Shown: piece after piece, positions 1-9,109 of the stretch | Layout of the letters: each line of letters opens with the position of its first letter | How positions within the stretch are numbered: the stretch's first letter is position 1 | Assembly (NCBI GenBank): GCA_027311945.1 | Contig: DAICXZ010000030.1 | Span: forward strand, 248,001 to 312,000 | Origin: Erythrobacter sp. | Lineage (GTDB): Bacteria > Pseudomonadota > Alphaproteobacteria > Sphingomonadales > Sphingomonadaceae | DNA length: 64,000 nucleotides | Direction of reading: 5' to 3' | Position numbers and translations under genes: made by a program | Notes under the pieces: generated by a model | Database searches by the model: none | Told to the model about the DNA's origin: nothing | What the model saw: the letters and a program-made list of their open reading frames with translations, nothing else

Positions 1-2949
1 ATGAGCTTTCTTTCGCGCAGCGTTCGCGCTCTCGCCCCCTTCGCCTTTCTCGCTCCGCTGCTCGCTCCGGTGGCGGCGCAAGCTCAGGGCATGGCCACCT
101 GCACGATTCAGGCGATCCCCGGCGAGGATGTGCCCAAATATGCGCGGCCCGACGATCCGTGGATCTTCCGCGGCACCGATATTCCCATCGACGATGAATG
201 GCTGATGGGTGAGCTGCCCAACGGCGTGCGCTATGCCGTGCGCGAGAACGGCGTGCCACCGTGCCAGGCGAGCTTCCGCGTGGCCATCGATGCGGGTTCG
301 CTCAATGAAGAGGACAGCGAGCGCGGCTTTGCCCACCTGCTCGAACACATGACCTTCCGCCAGTCGCGCGACTTCGGATCTGGCGAGGCGATTCCCTATT
401 TCCAGCGGCTAGGCGCAAGCCTCGGGGCCGATACCAATGCCTCGACCGGCCCGACGCAGACGGTCTATAAGCTCGACCTGCCAAATGCCGACCGCGCCAA
501 GCTCTCGGACAGTGTGCGCCTGTTTGCCGGTATGATCGAGGCTCCGACGCTCAGTAGCGACAACCTTGCCGCCGACCTGCCGATTGTGCTTGCAGAAATG
601 CGCGACGGCGCGGGTGCGAACCGCCGCATCGGCGAGGTTACGCAGAGCACCTTCTTTGCCGGGCAGCGCCTGTCGCAGCGCAACCCGATCGGCACCCTCG
701 AATCCTTGCAGGGCGCGACGCAGGAAAGCGTGCGCGCCTTTCACCAGCGCTGGTATCGCCCGGAAAATGCGGTGGTAGTGTTGGTGGCAGATGCGGATCC
801 GCAGGTGCTCGCCGCGCTGATCGAGCGTGAGTTCAGCGACTGGAAGGTACCCGGAAAGCCTGCCGAAGCTCCCGACTTCGGCGATCCGGTCGCACCCGCC
901 AATGCCCTGCCGGGAGCCGACGGTGTGCCGGTGGGCGAGGCCGCCGTGATCGTCGAGCCGGGACAGGCAAGGGCGGTCAACTATGCGATCATGCGCCCCT
1001 GGGTGCAGGTGACCGACAACATCGAATACAACCGCGGCGTGCTGCTCAAGCAGCTGGCCGCAGGCATCGTGAACCGGCGGTTGGAAAACCGCGCGCGGGC
1101 GGGCGGACAGTTCCTCTATGCGCAGGTCTCGCGCCAGAAGGTCGCTCGCTCGGTCGACGGAACCTATGTTTCGCTGGCTCCGCTTGACGAGGACTGGGAG
1201 ACCGCGCTGGCCGACGTGCGCAGCGTGATTGCCGATGCGCTGGCCGAACCGCCGAGCCAGGCCGAAATCGACCGCGTGGTTGCCGATTTCGACATTTCGT
1301 TCGTCAACGGCGTCGAGCAGGCGCGTATTCAGGCCGGCAGTCAGCTTGCCGATACGCTGGTGGGCGCGGTGGAGATTCGCGAGGCGGTTGCTTCTCCGCA
1401 GACCTTCCTCGACGTGTTCCGCTCGATGCAGGACCGCTTCACGCCCGACCAGCTGCTGCAAGCCACTCGCAGCCTGTTCGAAGGCGACGTGGTGCGCGCG
1501 GTCATGCTCACACCGCAGGCGGGCGAGGCCACCGCCGAACAGTTGCGTGAGGCGCTTGCCGCTCCGGTTGCGGCCAGCGATGTGGCGCGTGACGATGGCT
1601 CGACCATAGATTTTGCCGACCTGCCCGCCATCGGCGAACCTGCCCCGCCGGTGCAGCGGGCAGAGCTTGGCGTGTTCGATACCGAGGCGCTGGCCTTCGA
1701 AAACGGTGTGCGCGCAATGCTGTTCTCGCGCGATAACGAGCCGGGCCGGGTGACGGTGCGCGTGCGTTTCGGAGCGGGCTGGCGCGGCTTCAATGACGAC
1801 GAGGCCGCCTATGCCCAGCTTGGCCAGATGGCGCTGATCAATTCTGGCATCGGCCCGCTCGGGCAGAACGATCTCGACAAGCTGGCCTCGGGCCGCAAGC
1901 TCGGCTTCCAGTTCCGCATCGACGACGGCACCTTCGTGTTCGAGGGCGCGACCCGGCAGGAAGACCTTGCCGATCAGCTCTATCTGTTTGCGGCCAAGCT
2001 CGCGATGCCGAGCTGGGACGAGGCACCGCTCGCCCGTGCCAGGGCCAGCATGCGGCTCGCCTACGACAGCTATGCGGCCGATCCTTCGGGAGTGCTCAAC
2101 CGCGATCTCGATTGGCTGCTGCGCGACCGTGATCCGCGCTTCGCTACCGCCGACGCGGATGAAATTGCGGCTGTCACACCCGAGCAGTTCCGCGCAGTGT
2201 GGGAGCGCCTGCTTGCACAAGGCCCGGTCGAGGTTGACGTGTTCGGCGATATCGACCGCGAGGCGACTGTCGCTGCGCTGTCGCGCACCTTCGGTGCCTT
2301 GGCACCGCGTCCGGCTCTTGCCGCGGAGGTGGCCAATCGTCCGGTGAGCTTCCCCGAAGCCAATGCCGAGCCTCTCGAGCTCACCCATGGCGGCGACGCC
2401 GATCAGGCCGCGGCAGTGATCGCATGGCCCACCGGCGGCGGCTCGGCGGGGCTGCCCGAGAGCCGCAAGCTCGACCTGCTTGGCCGGATTTACTCGATCC
2501 GCCTGCTCGACAACCTGCGCGAGCGGATGGGCGCGGCCTATTCGCCGATCGTCAACTCGACCTGGCCCAAGGATGTGGACTCGGGCGGCATGATCTTCGC
2601 GCTGGTGCAGATCGAGCCGGGACAGGTGCCAGGATTCTTCGAGGAAGCTGAAGCCATCGCCCGCGATCTCGCCGCCAATGGCCCGACCGCCGACGAACTG
2701 GCCCGCGTGGTCGAACCGGTGAAGCAATATATCAGCCGTGCCCAGACCGGGCACACGTTCTGGCTCAACCAGCTGGAAGGCGCGACCTTCGATCCGCAAC
2801 GGCTCCTGGCGCTCAACAGCCTGTGGAGCGACTATGCCGAAGCGACGCCCGAGGAAATCCGCGCACTGGCGGAGCGTTATCTGGTCAGCCATGGCGGGTT
2901 CAAGGTGGCGGTCATGCCTGCCACCACCGCCGCGACTGCAGGCCGCTGA
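1..2949 (+). CDS. Secreted M16 family zinc metallopeptidase (insulinase/pitrilysin type)
   Basis: The protein has 982 residues. The inverted zinc motif HLLEH is at residues 112-116 and a likely third ligand is Glu199 (LAEMRDG). A hydrophobic N-terminus with an AQAQG-type cleavage site near residue 29 predicts a signal peptide and periplasmic location. The length fits a full two-repeat M16 protein: an active M16 domain followed by inactive M16_C-like halves, with a second M16-like half at about residues 560-980. The family degrades peptides inside a closed clamshell. The start codon is the first base of the window, but the intact signal peptide argues that the gene is complete. An upstream start cannot be excluded, and nothing can be said about upstream neighbours. 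Confidence 0.93.
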   Translation: MSFLSRSVRALAPFAFLAPLLAPVAAQAQGMATCTIQAIPGEDVPKYARPDDPWIFRGTDIPIDDEWLMGELPNGVRYAVRENGVPPCQASFRVAIDAGSLNEEDSERGFAHLLEHMTFRQSRDFGSGEAIPYFQRLGASLGADTNASTGPTQTVYKLDLPNADRAKLSDSVRLFAGMIEAPTLSSDNLAADLPIVLAEMRDGAGANRRIGEVTQSTFFAGQRLSQRNPIGTLESLQGATQESVRAFHQRWYRPENAVVVLVADADPQVLAALIEREFSDWKVPGKPAEAPDFGDPVAPANALPGADGVPVGEAAVIVEPGQARAVNYAIMRPWVQVTDNIEYNRGVLLKQLAAGIVNRRLENRARAGGQFLYAQVSRQKVARSVDGTYVSLAPLDEDWETALADVRSVIADALAEPPSQAEIDRVVADFDISFVNGVEQARIQAGSQLADTLVGAVEIREAVASPQTFLDVFRSMQDRFTPDQLLQATRSLFEGDVVRAVMLTPQAGEATAEQLREALAAPVAASDVARDDGSTIDFADLPAIGEPAPPVQRAELGVFDTEALAFENGVRAMLFSRDNEPGRVTVRVRFGAGWRGFNDDEAAYAQLGQMALINSGIGPLGQNDLDKLASGRKLGFQFRIDDGTFVFEGATRQEDLADQLYLFAAKLAMPSWDEAPLARARASMRLAYDSYAADPSGVLNRDLDWLLRDRDPRFATADADEIAAVTPEQFRAVWERLLAQGPVEVDVFGDIDREATVAALSRTFGALAPRPALAAEVANRPVSFPEANAEPLELTHGGDADQAAAVIAWPTGGGSAGLPESRKLDLLGRIYSIRLLDNLRERMGAAYSPIVNSTWPKDVDSGGMIFALVQIEPGQVPGFFEEAEAIARDLAANGPTADELARVVEPVKQYISRAQTGHTFWLNQLEGATFDPQRLLALNSLWSDYAEATPEEIRALAERYLVSHGGFKVAVMPATTAATAGR

Positions 2950-2966
2950 GGGCAGGGCACAAACGA

Positions 2967-3012
2967 ACGGGCCGCTTACAGTCATCGCATATTTGCAGCG
3001 TCAGCGGCCCGT
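2967..3012. repeat. Perfect 10-bp inverted repeat with 26-nt loop
   Basis: ACGGGCCGCT (2967-2976) and AGCGGCCCGT (3003-3012) are exact inverted copies 18 bp after the M16 stop. There is no following T-run and the loop is long, so it is not a classic Rho-independent terminator. It may still form a transcript-end or attenuator structure. Confidence 0.45.
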
Positions 3013-3133
3013 CGTATCGCATGTAACCTTTGCCACCGCGCGCTGGCGGGCCTATGGCGGACACTTCCTCGCACAATTTGCTTGAATTGTTGGCGCATGC
3101 CGGGCGCGAGGACGGCAATGGCAGGAAAGACAC

Positions 3134-4513
3134 GTGGCACACAACTGGACCCCCGAGAGCTGGCGCGGTGATCGCTTCACAGCGAAGCATATCCCGCATT
3201 ACGAGGATCAGGCGGCATTGACCGCTGCCGAGCAGACTCTGGCCGGATATCCCCCGTTGGTCTTTGCGGGCGAAGCGCGCGCGCTGAAGGCTGAGCTGGG
3301 CAAGGCGGCGGCAGGCGAAGCCTTCCTGCTGCAGGGCGGCGACTGTGCCGAGAGCTTTGCCGAGTTCAGCCCCAACAACATCCGCGACACCTTCCGCGTG
3401 ATCCTGCAGATGGCGGCGGTGCTGACCTTCGCCAGCAAGATGCCGGTGGTGAAGGTGGGCCGCATGGCCGGGCAGTTCGCCAAGCCGCGCAGTGCGCCGA
3501 CCGAAACGCAGGGCGACATTACCGCGCCGAGCTACTTCGGCGACATCATCAACGGGATCGACTTCGGCGTGGAAAGCCGCGCCAACGATCCCGAGCGCAT
3601 GATCCGCGCCTACAGCCAGTCGGCGGCGACGCTGAACCTGCTGCGCGCCTTCGCAGGCGGCGGCTATGCCAACCTGCGCCAGGTGCATCGCTGGACGCTC
3701 GACTTCATGGACCGCAGCCCCTGGGCCGAGCAGTACCAGTCGATCGCAGACCGGATCGGCGAGGCGCTCGACTTCATGGAAGCCTGCGGAATCGACACCG
3801 AGAACGAGCCCGCGCTCAAGGCCGCCAGCTTCTACACCAGCCACGAGGCGCTGCTGCTTCCTTACGAGCAGGCGTTGACCCGGCAGGATTCTCTGACCGG
3901 CGAGTGGTTTGACTGCTCGGCGCATATGCTGTGGATCGGCGACCGCACACGCTTCATAGATTCGGCCCATGTCGAGTTCCTGCGCGGTGTGAACAACCCG
4001 ATCGGCGTGAAGTGCGGTCCGAGCCTTGCTCCGGACGATCTGCTGGCCATGCTCGACACGCTGAACCCCGGCCGCGAAGCCGGGCGCATCACGCTGATCA
4101 GCCGCTTCGGCCACGAGAAGGTCGAAGCCGGGTTGCCCCCGCTGGTCCGCGCCGTGGCGCGCGAAGGCCATCCGGTGGTGTGGAGCTGCGACCCTATGCA
4201 CGGCAACGTCGTGAAGTCCGATTCGGGCTACAAGACGCGTCCGTTCGAGCGCATTCTCTCCGAGGTGAAGGGCTTCTTCGCCGTCCACCGCGCCGAGGGC
4301 ACGCACGCTGGCGGCATCCATGTCGAGATGACCGGGCAGGACGTGACCGAATGTACCGGCGGTGCCGTGGCGATCACCGATGAGGGGCTGGCCGATCGCT
4401 ATCACACCCATTGCGACCCGCGTCTCAACGCCGCGCAGTCGCTCGAGCTGGCCTTTACGCTGGCCGAAATGCTCAACCTCGAGCTTACCGAGCGCCAGCG
4501 CGACGCGGCCTGA
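3134..4513 (+). CDS. Class II 3-deoxy-7-phosphoheptulonate (DAHP) synthase
   Basis: This enzyme condenses phosphoenolpyruvate and erythrose-4-phosphate, the first step of the shikimate pathway, in the cytoplasm. The 459-residue product has the class II hallmarks: [14 protein letters not shown] (Cys71), [25 protein letters not shown] (His356), [15 protein letters not shown] (Glu398) and HTHCDPRLN (Asp428). These four residues correspond to the known Cys/His/Glu/Asp metal ligands of the family. The start is GTG (product [10 protein letters not shown]), chosen because homologues begin with this W-x-P-x-S-W-R segment. It appears monocistronic, with a strong terminator just downstream. No N-terminal regulatory extension like that of the mycobacterial enzyme is seen. 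Confidence 0.96.
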   Translation: MAHNWTPESWRGDRFTAKHIPHYEDQAALTAAEQTLAGYPPLVFAGEARALKAELGKAAAGEAFLLQGGDCAESFAEFSPNNIRDTFRVILQMAAVLTFASKMPVVKVGRMAGQFAKPRSAPTETQGDITAPSYFGDIINGIDFGVESRANDPERMIRAYSQSAATLNLLRAFAGGGYANLRQVHRWTLDFMDRSPWAEQYQSIADRIGEALDFMEACGIDTENEPALKAASFYTSHEALLLPYEQALTRQDSLTGEWFDCSAHMLWIGDRTRFIDSAHVEFLRGVNNPIGVKCGPSLAPDDLLAMLDTLNPGREAGRITLISRFGHEKVEAGLPPLVRAVAREGHPVVWSCDPMHGNVVKSDSGYKTRPFERILSEVKGFFAVHRAEGTHAGGIHVEMTGQDVTECTGGAVAITDEGLADRYHTHCDPRLNAAQSLELAFTLAEMLNLELTERQRDAA

Positions 4514-4540
4514 CATAGAGCCGTAAACATAGACACTTAG

Positions 4541-4574
4541 AAGGGCTGGCGAGGAAACTCGCTGGCCCTTTTTT
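4541..4574 (+). terminator. Rho-independent terminator after DAHP synthase
   Basis: The arms AAGGGCTGGCGAG and CTCGCTGGCCCTT pair except for two central bases, around a GAAA tetraloop, and are followed by six Ts. It begins 27 bp after the stop codon. Confidence 0.85.
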
Positions 4575-4579
4575 GTTAA

Positions 4580-4596
4580 CTTTTGCGGAACAAAAG
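4580..4596. promoter_or_regulatory. 17-bp palindrome upstream of egtB
   Basis: CTTTTG-CGGAA-CAAAAG has perfect 6-bp arms around a 5-bp centre. It lies about 85 bp before the egtB start and just after the preceding terminator, which is where an egtBD operator or promoter element would be expected. The regulator is unknown. Confidence 0.35.
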
Positions 4597-4680
4597 CGGC
4601 ACTGGTGGTTTTCTCCCGGTGGAAACTTTCGGCCAGCCGGGCCGTGGGGGCCATCACAGCGACACCACGAGGAGAGGGTC

Positions 4681-5946
4681 TTGGCCACTGCCACCCCCCG
4701 TCCCCTTTTTGCACCCGACAGCACGCTGGCAGAGCGTTATCGCGCCACGCGCGCGCTAACCGAAGCTCTGCTTGACCCGCTGAGCGAGGCCGACGCCACG
4801 ATCCAGTCGATGCCCGACGCCTCGCCCGCCAAGTGGCACGCCGCGCATGTGACGTGGTTCTGGGAGACCTTTCTCCTGCGCGATCATCTGGCCGGATACG
4901 AGCTGTTCAACGAGCGTTGGCCGTTCCTGTTCAATTCCTATTACGAGGCCGAGGGCGAACGGCTGCTGCGCAAGCGGCGCGGAATGCTGTCGCGCCCGAC
5001 GCTGGCTGAGATTCTCGAGTGGCGCACCGATGTCGATGCCACGATGGAAGGTCTGTTCGACCGGCCCGAATGCGCCGACCTTATCGAACTGGGCCTTTCG
5101 CACGAGCAGCAGCACATCGAACTGCTGCTGACCGACATCAAGCACGCGCTGTTCTGCAATCCGCTCGGTCCGGCGATGTGGGGCATCGCAGCGCAGCAGA
5201 CCGAGGTCGTGCAGGAGGATGGCTGGCTCGCTCATCCCGGCGGGATCGCCCGCGTCGGTCATCAGGACGAAGGCTTTGCTTTCGACAACGAGGGCCCAGC
5301 GCATCGCGTGATGCTGGAGCCTTTCGCACTCTCGCAGCGGCTGGTGACCAATGGCGAATGGCAGGCCTTCATCGAGGATGGCGGCTATCGCACGGCTTCG
5401 CTGTGGCTATCGGACGGCTGGGCTTGGCTCCAGCGCAAGGGCATTGCCGCGCCGCTCTATTGGCGGGGCGACGAGCACTTCACCCACTCTGGCTGGCAAG
5501 AACGCGATCCGCACGCGCCCGTCACGCATATCTCCTATTATGAGGCCGATGCTTTCGCGAGCTGGGTAGGCGCGCGTCTGCCGACCGAGTTCGAATGGGA
5601 AGCCATCGCGCGCGGGCAGGATACCAGCGGCGACAACCGTTGCGGGTTCTCGGCCAGCGCGGGCAACCAGCTCGATGGCGCTGCGCCGCCGATGACGCAG
5701 GGCACGGGCGAGTTGTTCGGCGATGTCTGGCAGTTCACCCGCTCAGGCTATCTGCCCTATCCGCGCTTTCAGCCTGCCGAGGGCGCGGTGGGCGAATACA
5801 ATGGCAAGTTCATGGCCGGGCAATGGGTGCTCAAGGGCGCTAGCTGCGCCACTGTGCGCGGCCACTCGCGCGCATCTTACCGCAATTTCTTCTATCCGCA
5901 GCAGCGCTGGCAATTCACCGGCCTGCGTCTGGCAAAGGACCAATAA
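4681..5946 (+). CDS. egtB: Ergothioneine biosynthesis protein EgtB (iron-dependent sulfoxide synthase)
   Basis: EgtB couples hercynine to a thiol donor and oxygen to give the sulfoxide precursor of ergothioneine. An N-terminal DinB-like helical domain carries His53/His56 (KWHAAH) and the HX3HXE iron motif His141, His145, Glu147 (SHEQQHIE). A C-terminal formylglycine-generating-enzyme-like (FGE-sulfatase) domain covers about residues 185-420, ending with RNFFYPQQRWQFTGLRLA. I chose the TTG at 4681 (product MATATPRPLF, 421 aa) because GGAG lies 7 bp upstream. A longer reading frame from a TTG at 4573 would start inside the terminator T-run. The gene overlaps egtD by one base (TAATG), so translation is coupled. 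The egtA, egtC and egtE genes are not in the window. Confidence 0.95.
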   Translation: MATATPRPLFAPDSTLAERYRATRALTEALLDPLSEADATIQSMPDASPAKWHAAHVTWFWETFLLRDHLAGYELFNERWPFLFNSYYEAEGERLLRKRRGMLSRPTLAEILEWRTDVDATMEGLFDRPECADLIELGLSHEQQHIELLLTDIKHALFCNPLGPAMWGIAAQQTEVVQEDGWLAHPGGIARVGHQDEGFAFDNEGPAHRVMLEPFALSQRLVTNGEWQAFIEDGGYRTASLWLSDGWAWLQRKGIAAPLYWRGDEHFTHSGWQERDPHAPVTHISYYEADAFASWVGARLPTEFEWEAIARGQDTSGDNRCGFSASAGNQLDGAAPPMTQGTGELFGDVWQFTRSGYLPYPRFQPAEGAVGEYNGKFMAGQWVLKGASCATVRGHSRASYRNFFYPQQRWQFTGLRLAKDQ

Positions 5947-6932
5947 TGGCTACGCAGACCGATATAAGGCTGGTCGATCTCGACGATCACGGCGTTGATC
6001 GCGCCTTCCGCGCTGACGTGCTCGAAGGGCTCGGCGCGCCGCAGAAGGCCATTCCCGCGCGGTGGTTCTACGACGACGAAGGCTCGCGCCTGTTCGAGGA
6101 GATCACCCGGCTGCCCGAATACTATCCCACTCGTGCCGAAACCGAGATCCTGCGCAATCGCGCCGGTAACCTCGCGAGCCTGATCGGGCCGGGGCGGGCC
6201 GTGGTTGAGTTCGGCTCGGGTTCCTCGCTCAAGACGCCGCTGCTGCTCGATGCGGTCGACCCTGGCGCCTATGTGCCAATCGACATCGCGGGCGACTTCC
6301 TGCGCGAATCCTCCGCCGCACTGGCGAAGAAGTTTCCCGGCCTGCCCGTTCATCCGGTGGAGGCCGATTTCACCTCGGCTGTCACGCTTCCGCCTGACTT
6401 GCAGGGCATGGCCAAGCTCGGCTTCTTTCCCGGCTCGACCATCGGCAACATGGTTCCGCGCTCGTCGGTCGACCTGCTGCGCACCATGCGCAAGACCCTG
6501 GACGGCGATGCCCTGCTGCTGATCGGTATGGATCTCATCAAGGATATCGACGTGCTTACCGCGGCTTACGACGATGCCGCCGGTGTCACTGCCGCGTTCA
6601 ACCGCAACCTCCTGAAGCGCATCAACCGTGAACTGGGCGGCGACATACCGATCGCCGCCTTCGCCCACCGCGCGCGCTGGAACGACACCTATGGCCGCAT
6701 CGAGATGCACCTCGAAGCGCGCGCCGAGATTGCCTTCACGGTTGCGGGACGCTCTTTCACCATGCGCGCTGGCGAGACGATCCACACCGAGAACAGCCAC
6801 AAGTTCGACCTGCGCAGCGCCAATACGCTGCTGCTGGCCGGACACTGGACCCCTGTCGAGCGCTGGACCGACAGCGAGGACCGTTTCTCGCTGATCCTTG
6901 CGCGCGCCAGCGTGCGGCGAAAGGCACCCTGA
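5946..6932 (+). CDS. egtD: L-histidine N-alpha-methyltransferase EgtD
   Basis: EgtD trimethylates histidine to hercynine with S-adenosylmethionine, the first committed step of ergothioneine synthesis. The 328-residue product begins with the family pattern (F-R-x-D-V-L-E-G-L), has PKAIPARWFYDDEGSRLFE-type substrate-pocket sequence, and the SAM-binding VEFGSGSSLKT near residues 87-97. Its length matches characterised EgtD (about 320 aa). The start codon overlaps the egtB stop, giving an egtB-egtD operon. Known family biochemistry plus this pairing make the assignment firm. Confidence 0.96.
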   Translation: MATQTDIRLVDLDDHGVDRAFRADVLEGLGAPQKAIPARWFYDDEGSRLFEEITRLPEYYPTRAETEILRNRAGNLASLIGPGRAVVEFGSGSSLKTPLLLDAVDPGAYVPIDIAGDFLRESSAALAKKFPGLPVHPVEADFTSAVTLPPDLQGMAKLGFFPGSTIGNMVPRSSVDLLRTMRKTLDGDALLLIGMDLIKDIDVLTAAYDDAAGVTAAFNRNLLKRINRELGGDIPIAAFAHRARWNDTYGRIEMHLEARAEIAFTVAGRSFTMRAGETIHTENSHKFDLRSANTLLLAGHWTPVERWTDSEDRFSLILARASVRRKAP

Positions 6933-6978
6933 TTACCAAGCCAGCTACCCGACAGTCGTAATTCAGCAAGTCGGCGCT

Positions 6979-6993
6979 ATATCTTCAAGATAT
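6979..6993. promoter_or_regulatory. 15-bp perfect palindrome overlapping the start of the protease gene
   Basis: ATATCTT-C-AAGATAT is exactly symmetrical. Its last two bases are the A and T of the ATG at 6992. No Shine-Dalgarno sequence precedes that ATG, so the site may control a leaderless or near-leaderless transcript. It could also be chance. Confidence 0.35.
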
Positions 6994-7657
6994 GGACTGG
7001 TCCGCCCTTTCCGAGCAGATCGCGCATTCGGTGCGCGAATTGCCCCGCTCGGGGCTGCTGATGGTGGCCGTCTGCGCGATGGCGCTGGGCATCGCCGGTT
7101 CGCTGATCGGCCGCCGTCTGCCTGCCGCCGCGCGCCTGCTGCGCACGGTCAGCACGCTTGGCCTGATGGGCGTGCTGGTGCTGGTGGTGGTCCAGCTATC
7201 GCGGCTTGATCCCCGTTTCTCGATGGCGGTGCCCGAGATCGGCCTGCCCGAACAAGTGGTGGAGGGCGGGGAGACCCGTGTGCCGCTGGCGCCGGACGGG
7301 CACTATTGGCTGCGAGCGCAAGTCAACGGCCATGAGGCCAGTTTCCTGGTGGACACCGGGGCCACGCTGACCGCGATTTCGGAGGAAACGGCGAGGCAGG
7401 CAGGGCTCTCCCCGCGCGAGGGTGCGCTGCCGATCCGGATGCAGACCGCCAATGGCGCAGTCGCCGCGCAGATCACCTCGATTGGCGAACTGCGCTTCGG
7501 CAATGTGGCTGCGCGCGGCCTCGATGCGATCATCGCGCCGGGGCTGGGCGAGACCAACGTGATCGGCATGAACCTGCTCTCGCGGCTCGCCTCGGTGCGG
7601 ATCGAGCAGGGCGAACTGGTGCTGGTCCCCAACAATCCGCAGCCTCCGCTGGAATAG
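6992..7657 (+). CDS. Membrane-anchored retropepsin-like aspartic protease (clan AA, TIGR02281-like)
   Basis: The 221-residue protein has two hydrophobic segments at about residues 22-42 and 48-68, then a soluble domain facing the periplasm. That domain has one catalytic motif, VDTGAT (Asp121-Thr-Gly), and a later hydrophobic-hydrophobic-Gly segment (NVIGMNLLSRL), as in single-lobe retropepsin-like bacterial proteases. These act as dimers because each chain supplies one Asp. Substrates of the family are poorly known. There is no clear operon partner. A 15-bp palindrome touches the start codon and no ribosome-binding site is visible, so an internal start cannot be excluded. Confidence 0.88.
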   Translation: MDWSALSEQIAHSVRELPRSGLLMVAVCAMALGIAGSLIGRRLPAAARLLRTVSTLGLMGVLVLVVVQLSRLDPRFSMAVPEIGLPEQVVEGGETRVPLAPDGHYWLRAQVNGHEASFLVDTGATLTAISEETARQAGLSPREGALPIRMQTANGAVAAQITSIGELRFGNVAARGLDAIIAPGLGETNVIGMNLLSRLASVRIEQGELVLVPNNPQPPLE

Positions 7658-7723
7658 CTCGTTGACGATGTCCGTCGGCAAGGCCACTCTGCCCGCTTCA
7701 ACAAAAGTCCACGGGAGAGGGCT

Positions 7724-9109
7724 ATGGCGGCGGACAATGCCACCGGAGAGAAATTCGACGTAGCGAAGTTCATCGACGAACGACCGGTGGGTGCGCGGGA
7801 GTACTTCCTGCTCGCCATTGTCTCGGTGATCCTGTTCCTCGACGGGTTCGACATGTATTTCCTCGGCAAGATCCTCCCCGCGATTGCCGAGGGGCTTGGC
7901 GGGACGCCGGTCGATATGCAGCCGGTGGTGAACTACCAGCAGATCGGCATGGCCATCGGGGCCTTCATCATGCCGCCGCTGGCCGACCGCATCGGGCGCA
8001 AGCCGGTACTAGCGTTGTGCCTTGTCGGTTTCGGATCGCTGTCGCTGTGGGCGGCTTTCTCCGACGGGTTCACGATGCTGGCGGTGCTGCGGGGCATTTC
8101 GGGCATCTTCTTTTCCGCAATGCTTCCGGTAGGCCTCGCTTTCCTCTCCGAAGCGACCCCCAAGGCGCGCCGGGCGCTGTTCATGTCTATTGCGCTGGTG
8201 TGCTTTTCCGGCGGCAATCTCGGCTCTGGCGTAATGGTGGCCTGGTTCCTCGAAGACCTTGGCTGGGAAGGGTTCTTCATTGTTGGCGGCATCGTACCGC
8301 TGCTGGCGCTGCTCCTGCTGTTGCTGGTGCGCGAGAGCCTCGCCTTCCGCGTCAATCGCAACCCGGCCGATCCGCGCATCCCGGCGCAGATACAGGCGCT
8401 TGATCCGCAGACGCCGATTCCCGCTGGTGCGGTGTTCCATATGGGCGATCAGGACGAGGTCAGCCCGCTTGGCCCGCTGGCGATGTTCGGCAAGCGCTAT
8501 CTGGTGCAGACCGTGCTGCTGTTTTCGCTGTGCTTCTTCTCGCTCGGCAATATCGCGCTGCTGGCTAACTGGATGGCCACCTTCATGCAGGAGCTGGCCG
8601 GCCTCCCGATCGAGACCTTCGCTTTCTATATGATCATCGGCTATTTCGGCGGCGCGACCGGCACGCTGGTGATGGGCTGGCTGATGGACCGGGTGAACCC
8701 ATACTGGCTCATCACGGGCTATTTCCTGGTCGATGCCGTGGCGATCTTCATGATCGGGCAGATTCCCCCACAAGCCGCTGTGGCCTTTGTAACCGCGCTG
8801 ATCGTGTGGAACTTCTGTCAGGTCGGCGGGCAGACCGGAATCAACAACATGGCGACGATGGCCTATCCGCCCGAGATGCGCAGTTCGGGCATCGGCTGGG
8901 CGGGCGGCTTCGGGCGACTTGGCGGGATCGTGTTCCCGGCGCTTGGCGGGCAGGCGCTGGCGCTGGGACTGAGCTTGCCGCTGATCATGACGGTCACTGC
9001 GGTGCCCGCTCTGGTGATCGCGGCGCTGGTCTTCGTGCTCGGCGTAGTAAATGGCGGCAAGATCGGCGGGCGGTCGAAGATCGCGAAGCCGGCAAGCCAA
9101 GTTTGCTAG
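7724..9109 (+). CDS. MFS transporter, AAHS/metabolite:H+ symporter-like
   Basis: The 461-residue protein has the usual 12 hydrophobic helices and an extended hydrophilic loop between the two halves (about residues 205-245). The TM1 motif FLDGFDMYFLG resembles the DGFD signature of aromatic-acid/H+ symporters. Motif A is LADRIGRK (86-93). A GGGAGAGG ribosome-binding site precedes the ATG. It should sit in the inner membrane and import an organic acid or related metabolite. The substrate cannot be read from sequence. The gene ends tail-to-tail with the VOC gene, the two stop codons overlapping. Confidence 0.88.
   Translation: MAADNATGEKFDVAKFIDERPVGAREYFLLAIVSVILFLDGFDMYFLGKILPAIAEGLGGTPVDMQPVVNYQQIGMAIGAFIMPPLADRIGRKPVLALCLVGFGSLSLWAAFSDGFTMLAVLRGISGIFFSAMLPVGLAFLSEATPKARRALFMSIALVCFSGGNLGSGVMVAWFLEDLGWEGFFIVGGIVPLLALLLLLLVRESLAFRVNRNPADPRIPAQIQALDPQTPIPAGAVFHMGDQDEVSPLGPLAMFGKRYLVQTVLLFSLCFFSLGNIALLANWMATFMQELAGLPIETFAFYMIIGYFGGATGTLVMGWLMDRVNPYWLITGYFLVDAVAIFMIGQIPPQAAVAFVTALIVWNFCQVGGQTGINNMATMAYPPEMRSSGIGWAGGFGRLGGIVFPALGGQALALGLSLPLIMTVTAVPALVIAALVFVLGVVNGGKIGGRSKIAKPASQVC

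Noticed and set aside
409-2985. 858-codon minus-strand open frame opposite the M16 gene
   Set aside because: It is a mirror frame of a clear GC-rich gene. It is rich in Arg/His/Gly and shows no domain or signal peptide; the plus-strand frame has intact zinc motifs.
2967-3012. Rho-independent terminator after the M16 gene
   Set aside because: The stem is perfect, but the loop is 26 nt and no T-run follows, so I list it only as an inverted repeat.
4573-4680. N-terminal extension of EgtB from TTG 4573
   Set aside because: It would begin inside the T-run of a terminator and has no ribosome-binding site; TTG 4681 has GGAG at good spacing.
2912-4714. 600-codon minus-strand frame over DAHP synthase
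   Set aside because: It is antisense to an enzyme with all four metal ligands, runs through its terminator and has no coherent protein features.
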